Below are positions 1-5,076 of a stretch of 8,094 bases of DNA, one piece after another. Source of the stretch: Candidatus Rokuibacteriota bacterium (GTDB lineage: Bacteria > Methylomirabilota > Methylomirabilia > Rokubacteriales > JACPHL01); NCBI GenBank assembly GCA_016188625.1, contig JACPHL010000324.1, positions 1-8,094 of the forward strand. Reading direction: 5' to 3'. The position numbers and the translations under genes were made by a program. The notes under the pieces were generated by a model, which ran no database searches, was not told where the DNA came from, and was given only the letters and a program-made list of their open reading frames with translations. The stretch's first letter is position 1; every line of letters starts with the position of its first letter.

Positions 1-738
1 ACCGGCGCCGACAGGAGGAAGGAGGGCCATTTCCAGCTCGCCGACGGCGGGAGCCTCTTCCTGGACGAGATCCCCAACATCCCGCTGACCACCCAGGCCA
101 AGCTCCTCCGGGCGCTGCAGGAGCGGCAGGTGCGACCCCTGGGCGGCAAGCGCGCGGTCCCGGTGAACGCGCGGATCATCGCCGCCTCCAACCTCCCCTT
201 GGAGGCGGAGATGGGGGCGGGCCGGTTCAGGCAGGACCTCTACTACCGCCTGAGCGAGTTCACCATCAATCTGCCTCCCCTTCGGGAGCGTCGGGAGGAT
301 ATCCGCTACCTGGCCGGGCGCTTCCTCGAGGAGACCAGTATGGAGCTCCGGCGGCCCGTGCACGGGATCTCGGAAGAGGCGGCCGAGCTGCTCACCCGGC
401 ATCCCTGGCCCGGCAACGCCCGGGAGCTCCGGAACGTCATTCGCCAGGCCGTGCTCCTGAGCCCGGACATCATCCGGCCGGAGCACTGCAGGGTCATGGG
501 TGCGCGCCAGTCCGGGGCATCTCCGGCCGAGGAGCCGGTCCCGGATGGGGCGGGGCTCTCCCTGCGAGAGGCGGGCAGACACGCCGCCGCGGCGGCGGAG
601 CAAACGGCGATCCGCCAGGCCCTCCAGGCCACCGGGGGGAACAAGAGCGAGGCCGCCCGGCTCCTCAAGACTGACTACAAGACCCTTCACCTCAAGATGA
701 AGCTCTACGGCATCAGGACCAGGGAGTTCCTGCCGTGA
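1..738 (+). CDS. NtrC-type sigma-54 activator, C-terminal part (5' end outside window)
   Basis: This is the C-terminal 245 residues of a bacterial enhancer-binding protein, an AAA+ ATPase that remodels sigma-54 RNA polymerase. The reading frame is open from base 1. The first three visible residues, TGA, are the end of the GAFTGA sigma-54 contact loop, followed by GHFQLADGG. Walker B is GSLFLDEI (Asp22/Glu23 of the visible part), sensor I is IIAASN (Asn64), and the arginine-finger segment is FRQDLYYRL (about 76-84). WPGNARELRNVI is the sensor II/lid region. A Fis-type helix-turn-helix lies at the C-terminus, around NKSEAARLL and TLHLKMKLYGI, ending EFLP-stop. The N-terminal sensing domain lies outside the window, so it is unknown whether this is a phosphorylated response regulator. 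Its position next to a candidate sigma-54 promoter for gvpA suggests, by inference, that it controls the gas vesicle genes. Family assignment is very secure; the target is inferred. Confidence 0.95.
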   Translation, partial: TGADRRKEGHFQLADGGSLFLDEIPNIPLTTQAKLLRALQERQVRPLGGKRAVPVNARIIAASNLPLEAEMGAGRFRQDLYYRLSEFTINLPPLRERREDIRYLAGRFLEETSMELRRPVHGISEEAAELLTRHPWPGNARELRNVIRQAVLLSPDIIRPEHCRVMGARQSGASPAEEPVPDGAGLSLREAGRHAAAAAEQTAIRQALQATGGNKSEAARLLKTDYKTLHLKMKLYGIRTREFLP

Positions 739-753
739 GGAGGTAACCGGCCT

Positions 754-779
754 CGGAGGGGGGCGCTGCCCCCCTTCCG
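754..779 (+). terminator. GC-rich hairpin just after the activator gene
   Basis: An 11-12 bp stem, CGGAGGGGGGC (754-764) against GCCCCCCTTCCG (768-779), has a 3-nt loop and one bulged base. It begins 15 nt after the regulator stop codon. No T-run follows, so it is not a textbook intrinsic terminator. It could still stop or stabilise the 3' end of the regulator transcript, or be part of a dispersed repeat. Confidence 0.5.
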
Positions 780-796
780 AACCTCCCCCCAAGGTT

Positions 797-815
797 GCGC
801 GGGCCAAGCCCGCGC
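797..815 (+). repeat. Perfect 8-bp inverted repeat (REP-like hairpin)
   Basis: GCGCGGGC (797-804) pairs perfectly with GCCCGCGC (808-815) across a CAA loop. It lies 17 nt after the preceding hairpin. Two very stable GC-rich hairpins back to back, followed by cccgga, resemble intergenic palindromic repeats common in high-GC genomes. Only this copy is visible in the window, so repeat status is an inference. Confidence 0.4.
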
Positions 816-891
816 CCGGAGCGGACCACCCATCCGCGCGCCGAGGTTCAGAGCGCATAAGCACAGCGTTACTCGGACGCGCCCCTCACTC

Positions 892-939
892 TGGCGCCGG
901 CACCATGGTGGTCCCGCCATAGTCCTGGCGCGGTCGCCA
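892..939. promoter_or_regulatory. Three dyads TGGYG-N4-CRCCA: candidate enhancer (UAS) for the activator
   Basis: Three near-identical 14-bp dyads are packed into 48 bp: TGGCG-CCGG-CACCA (892-905), TGGTG-GTCC-CGCCA (906-919) and TGGCG-CGGT-CGCCA (926-939). In the third copy the symmetry extends to CTGGCG/CGCCAG (925-940). All share half-site, spacer length and orientation. Their centres lie about 150, 170 and 184 bp upstream of the transcription start predicted from the -24/-12 element. Enhancer-binding proteins with Fis-type helix-turn-helix domains typically bind tandem dyads at this kind of distance. The gene for such a protein ends about 150 bp upstream. Which protein binds here is an inference. 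Confidence 0.55.
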
Positions 940-945
940 GAGCGT

Positions 946-966
946 GATCGGTTGATCGAGCCGATC
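946..966. promoter_or_regulatory. Inverted repeat GATCGG-N9-CCGATC
   Basis: A perfect 6-bp inverted repeat (946-951 and 961-966) is separated by 9 nt. It lies between the dyad array and the -24/-12 promoter, centred about 127 bp upstream of the predicted start of transcription. It could be an operator or a further activator site, but 6-bp repeats arise by chance and no second copy is seen. Confidence 0.25.
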
Positions 967-1056
967 CGATTCCGTTCCCTCCCAACATCCTGTGCGTTCT
1001 CGCTCGCCGGGCCCAGGGCTTGTGATGCCGCCTGGCGTCGAGACTCTCCAGACCCC

Positions 1057-1072
1057 TGGCCCCGAATTTGCG
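1057..1072 (+). promoter_or_regulatory. Sigma-54 (-24/-12) promoter upstream of gvpA
   Basis: The sequence TGGCCCCGAATTTGCG matches the sigma-54 consensus TGGCAC-N5-TTGCW. The invariant GG (1058-1059) and GC (1070-1071) are separated by exactly 10 bp. The -24 block differs from consensus at one base (CCC for CAC). Transcription would begin near 1083, giving gvpA a leader of about 130 nt. A sigma-54 activator gene and an array of dyads lie directly upstream, which supports a working promoter. It was the only GG-N10-GC element with good flanks that I found between 739 and 1213. Confidence 0.65.
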
Positions 1073-1141
1073 GTATCACACGGCGACCGCGGTGTGAGGA
1101 CCCGCAGTGGATCCGGGCGCGGGCTCGGCCCTCCGGCGGCG

Positions 1142-1195
1142 GGGCTTCAGCCGAAAGCCCTCGCGCGGGTCGGCGACGGCCCCAAGGGGCACCCG
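1142..1195 (+). promoter_or_regulatory. Two stem-loops in the gvpA 5' leader
   Basis: The first hairpin pairs GGGCTT (1142-1147) with AAGCCC (1155-1160) around a 7-nt loop. The second pairs CGGGT (1166-1170) plus GCCCC (1179-1183) with the continuous strand GGGGC-ACCCG (1186-1195), leaving an 8-nt bulge on the 5' side. It ends 1 nt before the gvpA Shine-Dalgarno. Stable leader hairpins could protect the mRNA or place the ribosome site in an accessible stretch. Function is inferred. Confidence 0.35.
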
Positions 1196-1196
1196 G

Positions 1197-1207
1197 AAAG
1201 GAGGTGA
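1197..1207 (+). promoter_or_regulatory. Very strong ribosome binding site of gvpA
   Basis: AAAGGAGGTGA is close to a full complement of the 16S rRNA 3' end and sits 6 nt before the ATG at 1214. A GTG at 1208 in the same frame abuts the Shine-Dalgarno, so 1214 is the likely start. This strength fits the need for very high GvpA output. Confidence 0.85.
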
Positions 1208-1213
1208 GTGAGC

Positions 1214-1429
1214 ATGGCAGTGGAGAAGACTATCGCGTCGTCCAGCCTGGTGGAAGTGGTGGACCGGATCCTGGACAAGGGCGTGGTCGTCGATGCCTGG
1301 GTTCGGTTCTCGCTGGTGGGGATCGAGCTGCTGGCCATCGAGGCCAGGGTCGTGGTGGCCTCCGTCGAGACGTACCTGAAGTACGCCGAGGCCATCGGCC
1401 TGACCGCCACGGCGGCCGCGCCGGCGTAA
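1214..1429 (+). CDS. gvpA: Gas vesicle major structural protein GvpA
   Basis: GvpA is the small hydrophobic protein that polymerises into the ribs of the gas vesicle wall. The 71-residue product begins [20 protein letters not shown] and contains the family hallmarks: [15 protein letters not shown] (17-31), [19 protein letters not shown] (33-51) and [13 protein letters not shown] (52-64), with a short Ala-rich tail. Length is typical of GvpA (about 70-76 residues), and it lacks the longer C-terminal extension of GvpJ/M/S types. The start at 1214 was chosen from the strong Shine-Dalgarno at 1197-1207. It is the first gene after the candidate sigma-54 promoter and is followed by a 132-nt gap, unlike the tightly packed genes downstream. 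This would allow a separate abundant gvpA transcript. Only one gvpA copy is present in the window. Confidence 0.98.
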   Translation: MAVEKTIASSSLVEVVDRILDKGVVVDAWVRFSLVGIELLAIEARVVVASVETYLKYAEAIGLTATAAAPA

Positions 1430-1533
1430 GGAGGCCGCCAAAAACCGGTGAGGGGGTCTCTGCCGGGATACCCTTGAGCGGCTGTCCGCGGAGAGCGTGT
1501 CTCGCCAGGATCTCTCTCCTGCGCAAAGCCAGA

Positions 1534-1549
1534 GGGCGTGTCACCGCCC
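1534..1549 (+). other. Small hairpin in the gvpA-downstream gap
   Basis: The gap between gvpA and the next gene (1430-1561) contains no gene that I can support. GGGCG (1534-1538) pairs with CGCCC (1545-1549) around a 6-nt loop, just before the Shine-Dalgarno gggaggga (1551-1558). There is no T-run. It could act in partial termination or processing after gvpA, as proposed for other gvpA genes, but a 5-bp stem in GC-rich DNA is weak evidence. Confidence 0.25.
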
Positions 1550-1561
1550 CGGGAGGGAACC

Positions 1562-1960
1562 ATGGCATCCAGGAGAAGGGTCAAGATGGCTTTCCGCGTT
1601 GAGGACTCGGGAGGAGCGATGGGGCTGGCGAAGTCGATGCGCAATCTGACCCAGGAGATCGCGCAGGGCTTCGACACCCGCGTGGCAGGGCTGGCGGCCC
1701 TGAGGCACGAGACCGCGACCCGGCTCAAAGGCTTCCGGCGGGAGATGGCCGGCTTCCGGCGCGAGTTCAGGCGCAAGGCGGCGGCGTTCCGGCAGCTCCT
1801 CCAGATGGGCCGGGAGGCCCGTAGCCGGCAGGTCAGCGACATGCTGGCGGGATTCGACAGGATGCTCGCCGGCTTCCGGCAGGACAGTCAGGCCGCGGCC
1901 GGCCACTGGCGCAGCATGGCGGCCGAGCTGGCGAAGAGGCGCGCCAGCCCCGCCCGATGA
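1562..1960 (+). CDS. Helical repeat protein in the gvpC position (first of a paralogous pair)
   Basis: The 132-residue product is rich in Arg, Ala, Phe and Met, with no signal peptide or membrane segment, and is predicted to be almost entirely helical. It has Phe-containing repeats: GFRREMA (57-63), GFRREFR (64-70), AFRQLLQ (75-81), GFDRMLA (98-104) and GFRQDSQ (104-110). The DNA word ggcttccggc recurs in frame at 1730, 1751 and 1871. Residues 37-69 (FDTRV...FRR) and 85-99 (EARSRQVSDMLAGFD) match segments of the next gene's product. Position between gvpA and gvpN, plus Phe-bearing helical repeats, recall GvpC, the outer strengthening protein of cyanobacterial gas vesicles. Sequence identity to GvpC is not evident to me. 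The start is uncertain: 1562 has gggaggga (1551-1558), but ATG 1586 also has a good site (aggagaaggg, 1571-1580). Existence is secure, function inferred. Confidence 0.75.
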   Translation: MASRRRVKMAFRVEDSGGAMGLAKSMRNLTQEIAQGFDTRVAGLAALRHETATRLKGFRREMAGFRREFRRKAAAFRQLLQMGREARSRQVSDMLAGFDRMLAGFRQDSQAAAGHWRSMAAELAKRRASPAR

Positions 1961-1979
1961 GGGAAAGACGAGACCGCGC

Positions 1980-2576
1980 GTGACCACCGTTCGCCTTCCC
2001 GAGGAGATGGGGGCCCTGGTCCGGGAGGTCGTCGCCTCCTACGAGACCAGGGTCTGTTCGGTGGCGCAGATCGTCGAGGCCACCCACGCGATGCTGGAGA
2101 CCTTCCGTCGCCAGCATGACGCGGTGAGGACCCGGCTCAGGGAGACCCTGGCCCGGGCCGCCTCCCTCCGGAAGCGGGACTTCGATCTCATGATGCAGGC
2201 GCTCCTCGACGACCAGGAGGCCCGCGAGAGGGCGATCAAGCGCACGATGCGCGACTACCTGGCCGGGCAGCAGGCCCTGGCGGCCGCCCTGCGGGAGGCC
2301 CTCGCCGGACCGGACCGGATCGATGCCGTCAAGACGGTGCTCGGGACGATGGTCGCCCGGGGGACCGCGCGGGAGCGGCAGGTCAGGGACCTTCTGGCCG
2401 AGTACCGGAGGGGGCACGAGGAGCTGGCCCGGGGCCTGGGGGGGCTCCTGTCCAACGGGGGCTCCGTGGGGGTCAAAGAGCTCAAGGCCACGCTCAGGGT
2501 CCTCCGGTCCCGGTGCTGGGGCGGCGAGCGACCCGCGTTCGCCCAGGCGGCGGGGAGGGGACGGGGCGACGAATGA
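1980..2576 (+). CDS. Helical repeat protein in the gvpC position (second of a paralogous pair)
   Basis: The 198-residue product is helical and Arg/Ala/Leu-rich, with no signal peptide or membrane span. Its N-terminal segment YETRV...FRR (21-44) aligns without gaps to residues 37-60 of the preceding protein. ARERQVRDLLAEYRR (130-144) matches ARSRQVSDMLAGFDR there at 9 of 15 positions. A further related unit, EARERAIKRTMRDY (80-93), lies 49 residues earlier, so the protein looks like an enlarged version of its neighbour. GTG at 1980 is taken as start because it follows the previous stop by 19 nt. ATG at 2007 would remove nine residues and has no better ribosome site. The stop overlaps the next start (ATGA). 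It may be a GvpC-like shell-binding protein, a scaffold or an assembly factor. The product is not recognised as a named family. Confidence 0.72.
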   Translation: MTTVRLPEEMGALVREVVASYETRVCSVAQIVEATHAMLETFRRQHDAVRTRLRETLARAASLRKRDFDLMMQALLDDQEARERAIKRTMRDYLAGQQALAAALREALAGPDRIDAVKTVLGTMVARGTARERQVRDLLAEYRRGHEELARGLGGLLSNGGSVGVKELKATLRVLRSRCWGGERPAFAQAAGRGRGDE

Positions 2577-2761
2577 TGGACCGCTACTGGGAGAACGGCG
2601 AGTGGAAAGCCTGGTACATGGCGGTCGATACCCCGTTCGGGACCCTCACGCGCCTCGTGCCCGGCAGCCTGACCCGCAAGGGAGACGTCCGGCCGCCCGG
2701 GCGTGCGGAGGACTCGGAGGCGAAGCCGCCCGGGGAATCTGGGCTGAAGGAGAGACCATGA
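2573..2761 (+). CDS. Small unrecognised 62-residue protein
   Basis: The product begins MMDRYWENGEWKAWYMAVD, followed by TPFGTLTRLVPGSLTRKG and a polar, Pro/Gly/Glu-rich tail. The N-terminal third is aromatic (Tyr5, Trp6, Trp11, Trp14, Tyr15) and unlike a membrane helix. I do not recognise the family. Reality is supported by context: its ATG overlaps the previous stop (ATGA at 2573-2576), its TGA overlaps the gvpN start (ATGA at 2758-2761), and ggggagggg (2552-2560) is a good ribosome site. Removing it would leave a 181-nt hole in an otherwise tightly packed operon. A longer in-frame start at 2513 exists but would overlap the upstream gene by 64 nt and has an unlikely composition. It may be an accessory gas vesicle protein, but nothing in the sequence shows its role. 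Confidence 0.6.
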   Translation: MMDRYWENGEWKAWYMAVDTPFGTLTRLVPGSLTRKGDVRPPGRAEDSEAKPPGESGLKERP

Positions 2762-3672
2762 TCGAAGAGATGGCGACCGTCCTCGAGCCCGCCCCGATGC
2801 CGGACTTCGTGGAGACCAAGTACGTCCGGGCGCTGACCGACCGGGCCCTCGGCTACATCCAGGCCGGCTTCCCGATCCACTTCCGCGGGGGCTCCGGCAC
2901 GGGGAAGACCACCCTGGCCCTCCACGTGGCGAGCAAGCTGAAGCGCCCCGTGGTGATGATCCACGGGGACGAGGAGTTCACCACCTCGGACCTGGTCGGG
3001 GGGGCGCACGGCTACCACCTGCGGAAGATCGTGGACCGCTTCGTCTCCCGCGTCCTGAAGGTCGAGGAGGACATGACCAGGCGGTGGGTCGATAACCGGC
3101 TGACCATCGCGTGCAAGTACGGCTTCACCCTGATCTACGACGAGTTCACCCGCTCCCGCCCCGAGGCGAACAACATCCTGCTCTCCATCCTCCAGGAGCG
3201 GATGATGGACTTCCCCATCGGCCGCGGCGGCGACGACGGCTACCTGCGGGTCGATCCGAACTTCACGGCCATCTTCACCTCCAACCCGGAGGAGTACGCC
3301 GGGGTGCATCGGAGCCAGGACGCGCTGCGCGACCGGATGGTCACGATGGACCTCGACCACTTCGACGAGGAGACGGAGGTGGCGGTCGTCCAGGCCAAGT
3401 CCGGCCTCCCCCGGAAGGAGGCGGAGAAGATCGTCAAGGTCGTCAGGGCCCTCCGGGGGTCCGGCGCCTGCGAGTTCCCCCCCACCATCCGGGGCTCCAT
3501 CATGATCGCCAAATCGCTCCGGGTGTTGAACGGCCACATCCGGGGCTCGAGCCGCCTGTTCCAGCAGGTGTGCCAGGACATCCTGGCCTCGGAGACGAGC
3601 CGGGTGGGGAGCAAGCGCAATCAGGCCAGGGTCCGGGAGCTGGTGAGGAAGTTCGTCAGGCAGTACTGCTGA
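2758..3672 (+). CDS. gvpN: Gas vesicle protein GvpN, MoxR-like AAA+ ATPase
   Basis: GvpN is an AAA+ ATPase of the MoxR/NorQ type needed for gas vesicles to enlarge to normal size; it may load or remodel other Gvp proteins. The 304-residue product has Walker A GGSGTGKT (44-51), Walker B TLIYDEF (124-130, Asp128/Glu129), sensor I TSNPEEY (Asn176) and the arginine region RDRMVTMDL (191-199). The segments DFVETKYVRALTDRALGY near the N-terminus and FPIHFRG before the P-loop are typical of GvpN. The start at 2758 is chosen because AAGGAGAG (2747-2754) lies 3 nt before it and it overlaps the preceding stop as ATGA. The frame is open far upstream to 2323, but that extension shadows other genes. The length matches the family. 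Confidence 0.96.
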   Translation: MIEEMATVLEPAPMPDFVETKYVRALTDRALGYIQAGFPIHFRGGSGTGKTTLALHVASKLKRPVVMIHGDEEFTTSDLVGGAHGYHLRKIVDRFVSRVLKVEEDMTRRWVDNRLTIACKYGFTLIYDEFTRSRPEANNILLSILQERMMDFPIGRGGDDGYLRVDPNFTAIFTSNPEEYAGVHRSQDALRDRMVTMDLDHFDEETEVAVVQAKSGLPRKEAEKIVKVVRALRGSGACEFPPTIRGSIMIAKSLRVLNGHIRGSSRLFQQVCQDILASETSRVGSKRNQARVRELVRKFVRQYC

Positions 3673-3706
3673 CCGCGACCGGCGATCGCAGGAGGAGCCA
3701 CGCGCC

Positions 3707-4030
3707 ATGAAGGGGCTGACCGACATCCGAGGGCTCCGGGACGTCCGGGGCATGCCCACGACCGGCCGGCGGGCCATCCCCAGGACCGGGAGCTCCGCCT
3801 ATCTGGACCTCTACGTCCTGCAGCGGGAGCGGGAGCGGCTTCTGAAGGAGGCGGCCCTCCTGGCCAAGCGCAACCGGGCGATCCGGAAGCGCCTCTCGGA
3901 GATCGCGGCGCAGGTGGAGGCCCTGGGCTGGTGGTCCCGGTCGGAGCGCCCGGGCGACGGAGGCGGGAAGGCGCCGCCCGGCCGCCCGCCCATGGGAAAG
4001 AGGTGGAAGACGTTGCCCCTGAGGTACTGA
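3707..4030 (+). CDS. Small coiled-coil gas vesicle cluster protein (possibly GvpV-like)
   Basis: The 107-residue product has three parts. The N-terminus carries a short internal repeat, DIRGLRDVRG (6-15), then GMPTTGRRAIPRTGSSAYLD, a Thr/Ser/Gly-rich segment with a conserved look. A charged coiled coil follows (about 33-72: YVLQRERERLLKEAALLAKR and on). The tail is basic and Pro/Gly-rich. The ribosome site ggaggag (3691-3697) is well placed 9 nt before the ATG. The stop and next start overlap as TGATG. Small proteins with a PRTGS...LDLY-like segment and coiled coil accompany gvp genes in some bacteria, and cyanobacterial GvpV is a possible relative, but I cannot confirm this from memory. It may be an adaptor between the ATPase and the shell or GvpF/L proteins; this is inference. 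Confidence 0.75.
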   Translation: MKGLTDIRGLRDVRGMPTTGRRAIPRTGSSAYLDLYVLQRERERLLKEAALLAKRNRAIRKRLSEIAAQVEALGWWSRSERPGDGGGKAPPGRPPMGKRWKTLPLRY

Positions 4031-5076
4031 TGAAGGCCTTGCATCTCTACTGCGTCATCGGGGACGGAGAGGGGCCGGAGGCGCCCCTCATCGGCCTCGA
4101 TGGCCGCCGGGTCTTCGCCGTTCGGCATCGCGAGCTGGCCGCGCTCGTGAGCCTCGGCCCCGTCCGCGTCTACAAGGCCATGCGGCGCGAGGAGATCATG
4201 CCCCATCTCTTCGCCCACCAAGCGGTCGTCGAAGGGGCCATGGAGGGGCGGACGGTGGTCCCCGTGAAATTCGGGACCGTCGCCCGCGATGAGGCGGAGG
4301 TCCGGAGGATCCTGGAGAGGAGCCACCCCAGGCTCCGGGCCGCCCTGGCGGCGATGGAAGGGAAGATCGAGCTGGACGTGGTGGCCCAGTGGAGGGATCT
4401 GGAGTCGGTCTTCCGGCAGATCGCCGAGGAGCCCGAGTTCCGGAGACTGACGGCCTCCATCGCGGTCCGCTGCCCGGCGCCGGCCACGGAGGAGCGGATC
4501 AGGATCGGTCGGGCGGTCAAGGCGCGGCTGGACCGGGTGCGGGAGGAGCGGGCCGACGAGATCGTCGAGGCCCTCAGGCCCCTGGCCGAGGAGCTGTGCC
4601 CCCACGCCCTCCTGGACGACCGGATGATCCTCAATACGGCGTGCCTCGTGGAGCGGGCCCGGGAGCCAGGGGTCGGCGAGGCCCTGGAGCGGCTGAGCGA
4701 CCGGTACGGCGACTCGGTCGATTTCCGGTGCGTGGGGCCGCTCCCCCCGTACAGCTTCGGCACGGTGGAGGTCAGGACGTTCGAGCTGGAGACGATCGAG
4801 CGGGCGCGGCGCCTCCTGGACCTCGCGGAGGACGCCGGGTTGGCCGAGATCAGGGACGCGTACCGGCGGGTGGCCCGGCAGTGCCACCCGGACCATGCCG
4901 GCAGGCAGGCAGGCGAGGACGGCCGCGACGCCGTGGACTGGTTTGAGGCGGTGACCCGGGCCTACCGGCTCCTGACCGAGTACCGGCAGGTGGGCCCATC
5001 CTTCCGGGCGCGCGACGTCGAGGAGGCGGTGGCGGTGAGGCTCCTGCCGTCGGGCCCGGGCCGTGGCGGCGCGTGA
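4030..5076 (+). CDS. GvpF/GvpL-family protein fused to a C-terminal J-domain
   Basis: The 348-residue product begins MKALHLYCVIGDG, a GvpF/L start. It contains the family motifs VVPVKFGTV (76-84), DRMILNTACLVER (197-209) and CVGPLPPYSF (234-243). GvpF/L proteins are accessory assembly factors that contact GvpA; one solved GvpF sits at the gas-facing side. After residue 250 a second domain follows (about 258-320): ARRLLDLAEDAGLAEIRDAYRRVARQ, then the HPD tripeptide (286-288), then WFEAVTRAYRLLTEYR. This is the helix II-HPD-helix III layout of a DnaJ J-domain, which stimulates the ATPase of Hsp70/DnaK. The start at 4030 overlaps the previous stop. A longer start at 3931 would only extend into the upstream gene in another frame. 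It overlaps the next gene by 14 nt. Fusion is continuous in one frame, so not an assembly artefact by itself. Confidence 0.93.
   Translation: MKALHLYCVIGDGEGPEAPLIGLDGRRVFAVRHRELAALVSLGPVRVYKAMRREEIMPHLFAHQAVVEGAMEGRTVVPVKFGTVARDEAEVRRILERSHPRLRAALAAMEGKIELDVVAQWRDLESVFRQIAEEPEFRRLTASIAVRCPAPATEERIRIGRAVKARLDRVREERADEIVEALRPLAEELCPHALLDDRMILNTACLVERAREPGVGEALERLSDRYGDSVDFRCVGPLPPYSFGTVEVRTFELETIERARRLLDLAEDAGLAEIRDAYRRVARQCHPDHAGRQAGEDGRDAVDWFEAVTRAYRLLTEYRQVGPSFRARDVEEAVAVRLLPSGPGRGGA

Noticed and set aside
736-744. Shine-Dalgarno-like tgaggaggt right after the regulator stop
   Set aside because: No start codon with a usable frame follows at a suitable distance; the next sequence folds into the hairpin at 754-779.
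901-910. Perfect palindrome CACCATGGTG as an independent operator
   Set aside because: It is made by the junction of two adjacent dyads (892-905 and 906-919), so it is better described as part of that array.
705-1079. Minus-strand frame (124 codons) in the regulator-gvpA gap
   Set aside because: No recognisable domain and no convincing ribosome site, and it overlaps the dyad array and promoter that explain the region better.
952-1602. Plus-strand frame of 216 codons running across gvpA
   Set aside because: It overlaps gvpA in another frame, covers the predicted promoter and leader, and has no ribosome site or family features.
2584-3777. Minus-strand frame (397 codons) opposite gvpN
   Set aside because: gvpN on the + strand is unmistakable; the antisense product is low complexity.
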